A DNA stretch of 64,000 nucleotides from Faecalibacterium sp. An122 (GCF_002160895.1 NZ_NFLL01000008.1:39733-103732); one strand, 5' to 3'. Numbered from the stretch's first letter, positions 42,528-54,806 are shown. Numbers and translations: made by a program. The notes: generated by a model not told the origin, from the sequence alone.

Positions 42528-43822
42528 ATCCGATCAAAAAGCCGTTCCGCGCCGACGGAGGGCAGAACCGTTCCCTTCTGGAGGACCGCCGGGTCCGGCT
42601 GGGCATTGCCTTTCTGGTGGCGCTCCTCATGTGGGTGGCCGTCACCACCGTGGTCAAGCCCAACACCACCATCGTGAAAAAAGGCGTGCCGGTGGACTAT
42701 ACCTATGAGTCCAGCGTCTATACCTCCCGGGGCCTCAGCATTGTGGAGGCACCCGAGCGCACCGTGGACCTGACCATCTCGGGCGACGGCTACACCATCG
42801 GCGACCTGACCCAGGAGGACTTTGTGGTCTATCCCGACTACTCCTCGGTCCGCTCCAGCGGCACCAAGAACCTCCAGCTGCGGGTCCGGTGCGTCAATAC
42901 CGCTGTGGCCAGCAACATTTCGGTGTCCATCGCCGACGCCGACAATACGGTGGACGTGGTGTTCGACGTGGTGGAGGAAAAGACCCTCCCCATCCAGGTG
43001 AATACCCGCTACCTGACCATTGAGGATGGCTACATCCTCTACAGCACCGCCGCCTCCAATGAGACGGTGACCCTGACCGGTCCGTCCAGCGAGCTGGCGG
43101 ACGTGGCATCCTGCACCGCCGAGGTCAGCTACAGCGACATCCTCAGCGACAGCGTCACGGTGAACACCAACCTTCGTTTCTACAACGAGAACGGCCACGA
43201 GCTGGAGTTCAACTACGTCACCGCCGACCATGAGACGGTGGACGTCACCCTGACGGTGTACAAGACGGCGACCCTGCCCATCAATGTGCGGTTTGTGAAT
43301 ACGCCCCCCAACTTTGACGACTCGGTGCTGATTTATTCCCTCAGCCAGACCGAGCTGCGGGTGGCGGGCCCGGCCGACACGGTGGAGAACCTCTCCGAGC
43401 TGGCAGTGGGCACCATCGACCTGTCCACCTTTGCGCTGGACAAGGTCTACGAAATGCCCATCACCCTGCCCTCGGGCCTTGTCTCTCTGGACAACGTGGA
43501 CACCGTCACCGTCAGCTTCAACTGCAGCGCCATGGCCACCAAGACTTTGAACATCCCGGCCGACAACATTGAGGTGGTCAACCTGCCCTCCACCTATCAG
43601 CTGACGGTGGAGACCGAGCGGCTGATGAATGTGACTCTCTGCGGCCCGGCCTCGGTGCTGGAAGGCCTCACCGCCGACCAGGTGGTGGCGCAGATCGACG
43701 CCGACGACTTCGCGGTGTCCCTGGGACAGCAGAACATCGCCTGCAGCATCTACGTCCCGGCGGACGGACGGGTCTTTGCCCTGGGCAGCTATACCGTCCA
43801 GTGCCGGATTCAGAGCAACTGA
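42524..43822 (+). CDS. cdaR: CdaR, YbbR-domain regulator of the diadenylate cyclase
   Basis: A 432-residue protein with a single N-terminal membrane segment (about 28-46) and an extracytoplasmic array of about four YbbR repeats (YGVPVDYTY-type starts; TLPINVRF, TLPIQVNT and TLNIPADN mark repeat starts). In Bacillus, CdaR binds CdaA and adjusts its activity. ATGA overlap with cdaA indicates coupled translation. Length is within the family range. Confidence 0.92.
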   Translation: MNPIKKPFRADGGQNRSLLEDRRVRLGIAFLVALLMWVAVTTVVKPNTTIVKKGVPVDYTYESSVYTSRGLSIVEAPERTVDLTISGDGYTIGDLTQEDFVVYPDYSSVRSSGTKNLQLRVRCVNTAVASNISVSIADADNTVDVVFDVVEEKTLPIQVNTRYLTIEDGYILYSTAASNETVTLTGPSSELADVASCTAEVSYSDILSDSVTVNTNLRFYNENGHELEFNYVTADHETVDVTLTVYKTATLPINVRFVNTPPNFDDSVLIYSLSQTELRVAGPADTVENLSELAVGTIDLSTFALDKVYEMPITLPSGLVSLDNVDTVTVSFNCSAMATKTLNIPADNIEVVNLPSTYQLTVETERLMNVTLCGPASVLEGLTADQVVAQIDADDFAVSLGQQNIACSIYVPADGRVFALGSYTVQCRIQSN

Positions 43823-43860
43823 ACAGTCCAACACTATAAGAGAAACGGAAACACAAGCAC

Positions 43861-45456
43861 ATGATCCTGGTTCGAGATATCCGCCTGCCCCTCTCCGCCG
43901 GAGAGGAGCAGGCCCGTGCCCAGGCGCTGCACCTGCTGCGCCTGCCCCAGAGCAAGGTCCGGCAGATGGGGGTGGCCCGCCTGTCGGTGGACGCCCGCCA
44001 CGGCCGGCCCAAGCTCGTCTATACCATTGCAGTAACGCTCAAAGATGAGGGTGAGGAACCTGCCTATGCAGGGGCCTTGCCCTGCGTTGCTTTGCGCCAG
44101 GAGGCGCAGCTGGTGCTGACTCCCGGCGCCCAGACCCTGAAAACCCGGCCGGTGGTCTGCGGCCTGGGGCCTGCGGGGCTGTTTGCAGCCCTGGCCCTGG
44201 CCCAGCAGGGGTTTGCCCCCATTGTCCTGGAGCGGGGCCCCGCTCTGGAAGACCGGGTCCGGGCGGTGGAACACTTCTCCGCCACCGGTGAGCTGGACGA
44301 AAACGCCAACATTCAGTTTGGCGAGGGCGGCGCCGGCACCTTTTCGGACGGCAAGCTCACCACCCGCATCGGGGACCCCCTGTGCGATTACGTCACCCGG
44401 GTCTTTCTGGCCCACGGTGCGCCGGTGGAAATCGCCTGGCAGCAGAAGCCCCATGTGGGCACCGACCTGCTGCGGGGCGTCATCACCTCCATCCGCAAGG
44501 AGATTGAGGCCCTGGGGGGCGAAGTGCGGTTCAATACCGCCCTCACCGGCCTGCACACCCGCAACGGTGTCCTGACCGGCATCGACACCACCGTAGGGCC
44601 TCTGCCCTGTGAGGCGCTGGTGCTGGCGGTGGGACATTCCGCCCGGGATACCTTCGAGGCCCTGATGGACGGAGGCCTGACCTTCACCTGCAAGCCCTTC
44701 AGCGTGGGCTTCCGGGCCGAGCACCTGCAGAGCGAAATCGAAAAGAGCCTCTACCACGACGCCGCAGGCCATCCAGCCCTGCCCCGCGGAGAGTATCAGC
44801 TATCCCAGCAGGTAAATGGACGGGGTGTTTATACGTTTTGTATGTGCCCCGGTGGCCAGGTGGTGGCGGCGGCCAGCGAGAGCGGCCGTGTGGTCACCAA
44901 CGGCATGAGCTTCCATGCCCGGGCGGGCCGGAACGCCAACGCCGCGGTGGTGGCGGGGGTGGGCCCCGCCGACTTCGGGGACGATCCCCGGCGGGCCATC
45001 GCCTTCCAGCGGGAGCTGGAGGCCCGGGCCTATGCGGCCGGCCGGGCCGGCGGACCCTATGCGGCCCCGGCGGAAAACGTGGTCAGTTTTTTAGAGGGCC
45101 GGGGCGAGCTGAAAATCACCCGGGTCCAGCCCACCTACAATCGTGGCGTGGTGCCGGCGGATCTGGGCAGCCTGCTGCCGGCGGAGCTGACCGGGGCATT
45201 GCGGGCCGGTCTGCGGGCCTTTGACCGCAAGCTGGCGGGCTATACCGCCCCCGAGGCCATTCTCACCGGCCTCGAGACCCGGACTTCCAGCCCGGTGCGG
45301 CTGGTACGGGGCGAAACCTATGAGTGCACCCAGCTGGCAGGGCTGTACCCCTGCGGCGAGGGCGCAGGATATGCCGGCGGCATTATGAGCGCCGCGGTGG
45401 ATGGCCTGCGGGTGGCTTCGGCTCTGGTGAGCCGGTATCACCCGGCGGGAGATTGA
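43861..45456 (+). CDS. FAD-dependent oxidoreductase of unknown substrate
   Basis: A 531-residue cytoplasmic flavoprotein often annotated as FAD-dependent protein or uncharacterised FAD-dependent dehydrogenase. Residues 1-95 are an N-terminal RNA-binding-like or ferredoxin-like fold seen in the family; the FAD motif VVCGLGPAGLFAALALA follows near 98, then ANIQFGEGGAGTFSDGKLTTR and near the end LYPCGEGAGYAGGIMSAAVDG. The ribosome binding site is weak. Widely conserved in Clostridia, often near envelope or c-di-AMP genes; reaction unknown. Confidence 0.85.
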   Translation: MILVRDIRLPLSAGEEQARAQALHLLRLPQSKVRQMGVARLSVDARHGRPKLVYTIAVTLKDEGEEPAYAGALPCVALRQEAQLVLTPGAQTLKTRPVVCGLGPAGLFAALALAQQGFAPIVLERGPALEDRVRAVEHFSATGELDENANIQFGEGGAGTFSDGKLTTRIGDPLCDYVTRVFLAHGAPVEIAWQQKPHVGTDLLRGVITSIRKEIEALGGEVRFNTALTGLHTRNGVLTGIDTTVGPLPCEALVLAVGHSARDTFEALMDGGLTFTCKPFSVGFRAEHLQSEIEKSLYHDAAGHPALPRGEYQLSQQVNGRGVYTFCMCPGGQVVAAASESGRVVTNGMSFHARAGRNANAAVVAGVGPADFGDDPRRAIAFQRELEARAYAAGRAGGPYAAPAENVVSFLEGRGELKITRVQPTYNRGVVPADLGSLLPAELTGALRAGLRAFDRKLAGYTAPEAILTGLETRTSSPVRLVRGETYECTQLAGLYPCGEGAGYAGGIMSAAVDGLRVASALVSRYHPAGD

Positions 45457-45466
45457 GGGAGAACGC

Positions 45467-46834
45467 ATGGACGAGAAGGAACGGAAAAGAAAACAGGACG
45501 AGGATGCCATCCAGCAGGAGCTGGAACGGCAGCTGCGGGACCTGGGCGTGACGGTTTCGGACGCATTCCGCCAGGGGTTTCAGGACTACGGCGATGAGAT
45601 CGGCCGCCAGGCCGCCGAAGTGGGCCGCAGCTTCACCCACCTGATGAACGACGTGGTGGGGGAGGTGGATGACGCCCTGCGGGACGCCTTCAACCTGGAG
45701 CGGGGGAATGCCCGCCGCCAGCACCGGGAGGAGCGCCGCCGCCGTCGGGAAGCGGCCCGGAATGGTTCGGCCTTTGAGGCGGAGCCCTACGATTATAGCG
45801 CCGACTTTGGGGGCCAGCCGGGCCGCGCCCGGACCCGGTGGGACAGCTATGCCCGCCCGGAGACCTCCGACCCCATCCCGGACTACGAAAAGACCATCCG
45901 CTGGAACGCCCGCAAGCGCTTTGGCATTGGTCTGGCCATGGTCATCTGCTTCGGCGTCCTGATTTTTGCGGGTTTTCTGGGCAGCCTGGGCTGTTTCATG
46001 GCCACCGATATGCTGTGGGAGGGGACCCTGGAATATACCGTGGTCCTGGCCACCGGCTTCGGCCTGATGGGCATCGGCATCGGTTCCATCGTGGGAACCG
46101 TGGTGGGCAGCGAGAACCTGGAAGCTTCCAAGCTGCTGAACCGCTGTGCCGACGCCTTTGCGGCCATGGACGTGTCCCAGGGGGTGTATCTGGACGACCT
46201 GGCGGGTCTGCTCCAGATGAAAAAGCGCAAGCTCCGCAAGCGGCTGCGGGAGCTGATCGAAAAGGGCTGGCTTGCGGGCTGGCTGGATGAAAAGGACGAC
46301 TGCCTCTATCTGAGCGCCGCCGATTACCGGGCAGCCCATAACATTCCGCCCGCCCCGGCGGCGGAAAAGCAGCCCGAACCCGAAAAGCCGGCGGAGGAGC
46401 CGGCCCAGGGCCCCAAGACCCTTCACCTGGACACCGCACGGCGGTTTGCCCATGTGCTGGCCGAGGAGCGCCGGCTGATGACCGACCCCACCGCCGCCGA
46501 CGAACTGGAAAAAATGCAGCAGACCACCGAGTCCATCTGCGCCTGGCTGGAGAGCCATCCCGAGAGCGCGCCCAAGGCCCGGCGGTTTGCGGAATATTAT
46601 ATCCCCACCACCCTCAAGCTGCTGCACACCTACAACGACGTGCAGGGCCAGAAGGGGGACAACGCCGAAGCCATCCGCCGGGACATTGGCGGAATCCTGC
46701 ATACACTGAATACGGCGTACGAAAATCTCTATGACACCCTGTTGTCCGACGCAGCGCTGGACGTGTCCAGCGAGATTGCAGCCCTGGAGGGGATGCTGGC
46801 CAGCGACGGCCTCACGGGGGAGGGTCTGCGATGA
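45467..46834 (+). CDS. XpaC-like (5-bromo-4-chloroindolyl phosphate hydrolysis family) membrane protein
   Basis: A 455-residue protein. A charged coiled coil with many Arg and Glu residues (1-100) precedes two membrane segments (about 160-180 and 188-212), then a cytoplasmic helical region with LLQMKKRKLRKRLRELIEKGWL, a Pro/Glu/Ala linker near 305-325, and a C-terminal domain resembling XpaC (PKARRFAEYYIPTTLKLLHTY). The biochemical role of XpaC is not established; the name comes from a Bacillus phenotype. It starts 10 bases after the FAD gene and overlaps recJ by 4. Confidence 0.8.
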   Translation: MDEKERKRKQDEDAIQQELERQLRDLGVTVSDAFRQGFQDYGDEIGRQAAEVGRSFTHLMNDVVGEVDDALRDAFNLERGNARRQHREERRRRREAARNGSAFEAEPYDYSADFGGQPGRARTRWDSYARPETSDPIPDYEKTIRWNARKRFGIGLAMVICFGVLIFAGFLGSLGCFMATDMLWEGTLEYTVVLATGFGLMGIGIGSIVGTVVGSENLEASKLLNRCADAFAAMDVSQGVYLDDLAGLLQMKKRKLRKRLRELIEKGWLAGWLDEKDDCLYLSAADYRAAHNIPPAPAAEKQPEPEKPAEEPAQGPKTLHLDTARRFAHVLAEERRLMTDPTAADELEKMQQTTESICAWLESHPESAPKARRFAEYYIPTTLKLLHTYNDVQGQKGDNAEAIRRDIGGILHTLNTAYENLYDTLLSDAALDVSSEIAALEGMLASDGLTGEGLR

Positions 46835-48966
46835 CCGGCCGCCCGTGGGAGCTCCGCACCCTGGACCGGGAGGCAGTGGCCGGCCTGCAGGAGGCCATTG
46901 CCGAGGAGCGGACCGAACAGCTGGAACAGGAGGCCGCCTTTGCGGGGGAGGAGTGGGACGACGCCAAACAGGCCTCGGTCTTTGCCCAGCAGATGAAGGA
47001 AGCCAGCCTGCTGGCGGGCCTGCTGGCCGCCCGGGGGTTCACCCAGCCGGAGGAGGCTCTGTCTTTCCTGGCGGGGGAGGACAGCCTCAGCGACCCCTTT
47101 TTGATGAAAGATATGGATAAGGCCTGTGCCCGCATCCGGCAGGCCTTGGAGCAGGGGGAGACCATCGTGGTCTACGGCGACTACGACGTGGACGGCGTGA
47201 CGGCCACCTCCCTGCTGTACGAACAGCTCAAGGGTTTGGGCGGCGTGGTAAAATGCATGCTGCCCAGCCGGGAAGGGGACGGCTATGGCCTGTCCAAGCG
47301 GGCCATCGACCGGATCCACGAAAAGGGCTATACCCTGATCGTCACGGTGGACAACGGCATCTCGGCAGTGGAGGAGGCGGCCTATGCGGCCTCGCTGGGG
47401 ATTGACCTGGTCATCACCGACCATCATCTGCCCCCCAGCACCCTGCCCGAGGCGGTGGCGGTGGTGGACCCCCGGCGGGAGGACGACCACAGCCCCTTCA
47501 AGGACTTGTGCGGCGCCGGCGTGGCCTTTAAGCTCTGCGCCGCCCTGGAGGACTGCATGCCCGAGGAGCTGCTGGAATTCTGCAGCGACCTGGCGGCCAT
47601 CGGCACGGTGGCCGACGTCATGCCCCTGAACGGCGAAAACCGAACCATCGTGAAAGCCGGCCTCCAGATTCTGCAGCACACCGAGCGGCCCGGTCTGGCG
47701 GCTTTGCTGGAAGAAGTGGGCCTGGCGGGGAAGAACGTCACCGCCGACAACGTCAGTTTCGGCATCGCCCCCCGGCTCAACGCCGCCGGCCGGATGGACA
47801 GCGCCGCCACCGCCCTGCAGCTGGTCCTGTGTGAGGACCCGGACCGGGCGTCCTGCCTGGCCCATCATCTGAACGAAATCAACGCCCAGCGCCAGGAGAC
47901 CGAACAGAAGATCGAGCGGGCCGTGGAAGAAATGCTGGCCGCCGAGCCCGACCGCACCGAGGACCGGGTGATGCTCCTGTGGGGCAGCGGCTGGCATCAG
48001 GGCGTTATCGGGATTGTGGCCTCCCGCCTGGTGGAAAAATACGGCCGCCCGGTGATGGTGGTGTCCATCGCCGAGAACGGCGAGGCCAAGGGCAGCGGCC
48101 GTAGCGTGCCGGGGTTCAACCTCCACAGATGCATCACCGCCTGTTCCGACCTGCTGATCCGCTTTGGCGGCCACGCCATGGCCGCCGGCCTGCTGGTGCG
48201 GGAAGAAAACCTGCCCGAGCTGCGCCGCCGGATGAACGAGTGGGCCGCCCGGGAGTGTCCTGTCATCCAGGCGCCGCCCCTGGTGTGCGACCTGTCCCTG
48301 CGGCTGGCCCGGGTGACGGTGGAAGAGATCCGGGCGGTGGAGCGGATGGCCCCCTTTGGGGCCGACAACCCGGCCCCCGTCTTTCTGCTGGAAAACGCCG
48401 TGGTGGAGGGGATCTACCCGGTGTCGGAGGGCAAACACAGCCGCCTGCGGCTCCATCAGGGAGGCGCGGGCCTGTACGCCGTCTGGTTCGGCATGGCCCC
48501 CGAGCGGGTGCCCTACCAGACCGGCGACGCAGTGGACGCCGCCCTCAGCCTGTCGGTGTATGAGGGAGCCCGGGGCGCCCAGATTTCGGGCCGCATCCTG
48601 GATCTGCACCCGGCGGGCCTGGGGCCCGACGCACCCCGGCAGGCGGCGCTGGTGGATGCGCTGCGGCGGGGGGCCAGCCTCTCGGCGGAGGAACGGCAGC
48701 TCATCTGCCCCTCCCGCGAGGAAGTGGCCGCCGTCTACCGCGAACTGAAAGCCCGGCGTTGGCACGCCGATGATCTGCAGCCCCTGTGCGCCCGGATGGG
48801 CACCGCCAGCACCGGCAAAACCCTGGTGGCGGTGACTGCCCTGAAACAGGTGGGCCTGGTGGAGGAGGCAGAGAGGGACGGCGTGCCCTATCTGGAGCTG
48901 GTGCGGGTGTCCGGGAAGAAAAACCTGGCCGATGCACCCATCCTGAAGTGTTTGGAGGAAAAGTAA
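46831..48966 (+). CDS. recJ: Single-strand DNA exonuclease RecJ
   Basis: A 711-residue 5'-3' exonuclease for recombination and mismatch repair. DHH motifs: VVYGDYDVDGVTATSLL, VDNGIS, ITDHHLPP and later FGIAPRLNAAGRM; the DHHA1 part has GSGRSVPGFNLH and FGGHAMAAGL. The C-terminal third contains the OB-fold and an extra tail (about 570-711) seen in longer Firmicute RecJ proteins. Overlaps the previous stop by ATGA; rel follows after one base. Confidence 0.95.
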   Translation: MTGRPWELRTLDREAVAGLQEAIAEERTEQLEQEAAFAGEEWDDAKQASVFAQQMKEASLLAGLLAARGFTQPEEALSFLAGEDSLSDPFLMKDMDKACARIRQALEQGETIVVYGDYDVDGVTATSLLYEQLKGLGGVVKCMLPSREGDGYGLSKRAIDRIHEKGYTLIVTVDNGISAVEEAAYAASLGIDLVITDHHLPPSTLPEAVAVVDPRREDDHSPFKDLCGAGVAFKLCAALEDCMPEELLEFCSDLAAIGTVADVMPLNGENRTIVKAGLQILQHTERPGLAALLEEVGLAGKNVTADNVSFGIAPRLNAAGRMDSAATALQLVLCEDPDRASCLAHHLNEINAQRQETEQKIERAVEEMLAAEPDRTEDRVMLLWGSGWHQGVIGIVASRLVEKYGRPVMVVSIAENGEAKGSGRSVPGFNLHRCITACSDLLIRFGGHAMAAGLLVREENLPELRRRMNEWAARECPVIQAPPLVCDLSLRLARVTVEEIRAVERMAPFGADNPAPVFLLENAVVEGIYPVSEGKHSRLRLHQGGAGLYAVWFGMAPERVPYQTGDAVDAALSLSVYEGARGAQISGRILDLHPAGLGPDAPRQAALVDALRRGASLSAEERQLICPSREEVAAVYRELKARRWHADDLQPLCARMGTASTGKTLVAVTALKQVGLVEEAERDGVPYLELVRVSGKKNLADAPILKCLEEK

Positions 48967-48967
48967 T

Positions 48968-51283
<2,316 letters not shown>

Positions 51284-51292
51284 ACAAAGTTC

Positions 51293-51754
51293 ATGAGAGC
51301 TGTGATACAGGCCGTGTCCTCCGCCAGCGTGCGGGTGAACGGCGGCGAGCCCCGGGCCATCGGCCCCGGGCTGGTGATTTTGTTCGGGGTCAAGGACGCC
51401 GACACCCTGGACATGGTGCCCCGCTTTGCGGAAAAGTGCGCCGGCCTGCGGATTTTCCACGACGAGAACGGCAAGCTGAACCGCAGCGCCAAAGACAATG
51501 GATATTCGGCCCTGGTGGTGTCCCAGTTCACCCTGTACGGGGACACCAAAAAGGGGATGCGGCCCAGCTTCATCCGGGCCGCCAAGCCGCCCCTGTCGGT
51601 GGAGGCCTATGAGCTGTTTCTGGAAGAAATGGGCAAACAGGGCCTCAAGGAGGTCCAGCACGGGGAATTCGGCGCCGATATGCAGGTATCCCTGGTGAAC
51701 GAGGGCCCCTGCACCATCGTGATGGATACCGACGAGTGGAAGAAGGGAGAATAA
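51293..51754 (+). CDS. dtd: D-aminoacyl-tRNA deacylase
   Basis: A 153-residue dimeric enzyme that frees tRNA from wrongly attached D-amino acids or glycine. It has MRAVIQAVSSASVRV, the SQFTLYGDTKKGMRPSF motif and VNEGPCTIVMD, a variant of the usual NDGPVT element. Length is normal. The gene follows rel by 9 bases, its usual neighbour. Confidence 0.95.
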   Translation: MRAVIQAVSSASVRVNGGEPRAIGPGLVILFGVKDADTLDMVPRFAEKCAGLRIFHDENGKLNRSAKDNGYSALVVSQFTLYGDTKKGMRPSFIRAAKPPLSVEAYELFLEEMGKQGLKEVQHGEFGADMQVSLVNEGPCTIVMDTDEWKKGE

Positions 51755-51755
51755 G

Positions 51756-52367
51756 ATGAAGGCATACCATGTAGTGGGGCAGGCCCCCATGTACACCAAT
51801 ACCTTCCTGCTGATCTCGGACGCAGGCCACGGCGTGGTCATCGACCCGGCGGCGGCCGCTTCGGACTACAACGAGATTCTGGAGAAAGAGGGCGCCAGCC
51901 TGACCCATATCTTCTGCACCCACGGCCACTTTGACCATGTGGGGGCCGCCGAGGAACTGAAAGCCAAATGGGGCGCCAAACTCTGGTGCGAGGCCGCCGA
52001 TGTGGAGAACAGCCAGTTCTTCCCCCTGAAGGAGGCGGACAGCGGCTATGAGGAGGGGGAGGTCATCCAGGTGGATGAGATGTCCTTCACCGTCTGGCAC
52101 ACCCCCGGCCATACCCCCGGCAGCGTCTGCCTGCTGTGCGAGAACTACCTCTTTACCGGGGACACCCTCTTTGCAGGGAGCATCGGCCGCACCGACCTGC
52201 CCGGCGGCAGCAGCCGCCAGATCAACGACTCCCTGCGCAAGCTGGCCGCCCTGCCCATCCCCGCTGAGGCCCAGGTCCTGCCGGGCCACGGGGAACTGTC
52301 CACCTTCGGCCAGGAACTGAAAAACAACTGGTATATCAAGAGCGCCTGCAAGGGAGCCCTTTCATAA
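51756..52367 (+). CDS. MBL-fold metallohydrolase (YcbL/glyoxalase II-like)
   Basis: A 203-residue metallo-beta-lactamase-fold protein with the metal motif THGHFDH near residue 54, HTPGHTPGS, FTGDTLF and a final VLPGHGE. Compact members like this are related to glyoxalase II but lack its C-terminal domain; the physiological substrate is unknown. One base after dtd and 11 before hemZ, so it belongs to the operon. Confidence 0.88.
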   Translation: MKAYHVVGQAPMYTNTFLLISDAGHGVVIDPAAAASDYNEILEKEGASLTHIFCTHGHFDHVGAAEELKAKWGAKLWCEAADVENSQFFPLKEADSGYEEGEVIQVDEMSFTVWHTPGHTPGSVCLLCENYLFTGDTLFAGSIGRTDLPGGSSRQINDSLRKLAALPIPAEAQVLPGHGELSTFGQELKNNWYIKSACKGALS

Positions 52368-52378
52368 GGAATTGAAAT

Positions 52379-53839
52379 ATGAAGATTTATATTACCGGCC
52401 TGCCGTCGGGGTACGACGTGGAACATCTGGTCCGGCTGTTTTACCCCATGGCGCCCCTGACCCTGACCCCGCCCGCTGAGGACGAAGACTGTGTCTGGGC
52501 CAGCCGGGACGACACGGGCCTCTCGGTGCTGGTGCGGGAAAAGGGGGCCAGCCGCAGGGCGTCCGCCCCGCTGCCCCAGGAGGATACCCCCGAGTTTGCC
52601 CTGGCCAGCCTGACCTATGACCTGCTCCGCAGCTGGACCGGCCTGCGTCCCCCCTGGGGCAAGATGACCGGAGTCCGCCCGGTGCGCCTGATCCACGACA
52701 AGCGGGCTGCCGGCTGGACCGAGGCCCAGATCGACCAGTGGTTCCTGGGCCGGTTCGACTGTTCGGAGGAGAAATACCGGATGGCCAAGGCCATCGCCGA
52801 CCTGCAGGAGCCCATTCTCCGCCGCGGGTCGGAGCCCAAAGCCTACAGCCTCTACATCGGGATTCCCTTCTGCCCCTCCCGGTGCAGCTATTGCAGCTTT
52901 GTCAGCTGCAACCTGGACCGAGACCGCAAACTGGTCCAGCCCTATGTGGACTGCCTGTGCCGGGAGCTGGAGGCCATCCGCGCGGAGGCAGACAAGGCCG
53001 ACCTGCATCTGCAGAGCATCTACATCGGCGGAGGCACCCCCACCAGTCTGTCGGCGGACCAGCTGCGCCAGCTGATGGGTACGGTGCGGGACCAGTTCCC
53101 GCTGGAGGGCCTGGCCGAATACACCGTGGAGGCGGGCCGCCCCGACTGCACCGACGACGAAAAGCTGGCGGTCATCAAGGAATACGGCGCCACCCGCATT
53201 TCCATCAACCCCCAGACCTTCTCGGATGAGGTGCTGGCCCGAATCGGCCGGCGCCACTCGGCCCAGGATATTCTGGACTGCTATGCGGCAGCCCGGGCCG
53301 CGGGCCACACCGATATCAATATGGACCTGATCGCCGGCTTGCCGGGGGATACGGTGGAGGGCTTTGAGCACAGCCTGAAAACCGCCATCGCCCTCGACCC
53401 CGAGAATATCACCGTCCACACCCTGACCCTGAAACGGGCCTCCCGGATCGTGATGGAAGATCAGGAGGACAACACCTACGCCGACGTGGCCGCCATGCTG
53501 GAAAAATGCAGCCTGCTGCCCGCCGCCGGCTACCGCCCCTATTACCTCTACCGCCAGAAAAACACCCTCCAGAACCTCGAAAATGTCGGCTGGAGCAAGC
53601 CGGGCAGCGAGGGCTACTACAACATCTATATCATGGAGGAAGTGCAGACCATTCTGTCGGCGGGGGCCGGCGGCAGCACCAAACTGGTGGACACCGCAGG
53701 CCACCGAATGCAGCGCATCTTCAACTTCAAGTATCCCAACGAATACATTCAGCGCTTCGACGAGGTTCTGGAGCGCAAAAAAGGAGTGTCTGCGTTTTAT
53801 GATTACGATTTGGGTACCGAAACGCCTGGTGGAGATTGA
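52379..53839 (+). CDS. hemZ: Coproporphyrinogen dehydrogenase HemZ-like radical SAM protein
   Basis: A 486-residue radical SAM protein. An N-terminal domain of about 155 residues, distinctive for HemZ, precedes YIGIPFCPSRCSYCSFVS with Cys165, 169 and 172 for the 4Fe-4S cluster, then IYIGGGTPTSLS and EYTVEAGRPD. HemZ/HemN-like proteins are annotated as oxygen-independent coproporphyrinogen dehydrogenases, but many Clostridia carry HemZ without a haem pathway, so its true role is uncertain. The kinase gene starts 41 bases before its stop. Confidence 0.87.
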   Translation: MKIYITGLPSGYDVEHLVRLFYPMAPLTLTPPAEDEDCVWASRDDTGLSVLVREKGASRRASAPLPQEDTPEFALASLTYDLLRSWTGLRPPWGKMTGVRPVRLIHDKRAAGWTEAQIDQWFLGRFDCSEEKYRMAKAIADLQEPILRRGSEPKAYSLYIGIPFCPSRCSYCSFVSCNLDRDRKLVQPYVDCLCRELEAIRAEADKADLHLQSIYIGGGTPTSLSADQLRQLMGTVRDQFPLEGLAEYTVEAGRPDCTDDEKLAVIKEYGATRISINPQTFSDEVLARIGRRHSAQDILDCYAAARAAGHTDINMDLIAGLPGDTVEGFEHSLKTAIALDPENITVHTLTLKRASRIVMEDQEDNTYADVAAMLEKCSLLPAAGYRPYYLYRQKNTLQNLENVGWSKPGSEGYYNIYIMEEVQTILSAGAGGSTKLVDTAGHRMQRIFNFKYPNEYIQRFDEVLERKKGVSAFYDYDLGTETPGGD

Positions 53840-54734
53840 TCTGTGCAACGTGGCAGCCCGCAGCCCGGCCCAGCTGGTGGAAATCAGCGAGGCCAGCTAC
53901 TGCCGCCGCCTGCGCTATGCCGCCAAGAAAATCCGGCAGTCGGGGGCCAAGATCATCATGCTCACCGGCCCCTCCGCCAGCGGCAAAACCACCACCGCCC
54001 ACAAACTGGCCGCCACCCTGCGGGACGGGGGCACCCCCGCCCAGGTCATCAGCCTGGACAATTTCTTCCGCGGGTCGGAGTACTACCCCAAAATGCCGGA
54101 CGGCTCCCTGGATTACGAGCACCCCGACACCCTGGATATGCCCCTGATCCGCCAGTGCCTCCAGGAGCTGAGCCAGACCGACAAGACCGTCCTGCCCACC
54201 TACGACTTTGTCCGCGAACAGCGCTCGGATGTGACCGAGGCCATCGACCTGCAGGGGGGCGTCTGCATTGTGGAGGGCATCCACGCCCTCAACCCCGTCC
54301 TTACCAGCCTGGTGCCCTCGGGGCATATCTACCGGATTTATGCCGGCCTGCGGGAGGAGTACTGCCAGGAGGGCCGGCGGCTCATCAGCACCCAGGACAT
54401 CCGGCTGTGCCGCCGGGTCCTGCGGGACGCCGCGGCCCGGGGCCGCAGCCCCGAAAAGACCCTGGCCATGTGGGACCGGGTGCTGGACGGGGAGACCCGG
54501 TATATCAAGGGCTTCAAGAACACGGCGGACTTTTTGCTGGACACCGCCTTCACCTATGAGCTGTCTATCATCGCCGGACTGCTGCCCGAGGTGGGGCGCC
54601 AGATGTCCCCCGACAGCCGCTACACCGAGATGTGGGATGAGACCGCCCGCCGCTTTGAACACGTGGACCCCATCAGCCGGGAACTGATCCCCGAAGGGGC
54701 CATGCTGCGGGAATTTTATACCAGCGTTCTGTGA
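53799..54734 (+). CDS. Uridine kinase-like nucleoside kinase
   Basis: A 311-residue member of the uridine kinase/phosphoribulokinase family. Walker A TGPSASGKTTTAH is near residue 55, followed by VISLDNFFRGSEYYP (acceptor-binding Asp), LPTYDFVREQR and CIVEGIHALNP. The N-terminal 45 residues (ISEASYCRRLRYAAKK) are typical of the longer clostridial form that often follows hemZ. ATG 53799 overlaps hemZ and has AGGAG 12 bases upstream. The natural substrate is not established. Confidence 0.85.
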   Translation: MITIWVPKRLVEIDLCNVAARSPAQLVEISEASYCRRLRYAAKKIRQSGAKIIMLTGPSASGKTTTAHKLAATLRDGGTPAQVISLDNFFRGSEYYPKMPDGSLDYEHPDTLDMPLIRQCLQELSQTDKTVLPTYDFVREQRSDVTEAIDLQGGVCIVEGIHALNPVLTSLVPSGHIYRIYAGLREEYCQEGRRLISTQDIRLCRRVLRDAAARGRSPEKTLAMWDRVLDGETRYIKGFKNTADFLLDTAFTYELSIIAGLLPEVGRQMSPDSRYTEMWDETARRFEHVDPISRELIPEGAMLREFYTSVL

Positions 54735-54777
54735 GCGGGCGGAAGGCCGCAAAACTGTAAAAGCGTCGGGCAACGTG

Positions 54778-54806
54778 TTGCATCCCGGTCCAAAGTGCGG
54801 TATACT
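54778..54806 (+). promoter_or_regulatory. Promoter of the zinc-ribbon protein gene
   Basis: TTGCAT (54778-54783), 17 bases, TATACT (54801-54806). Confidence 0.75.
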
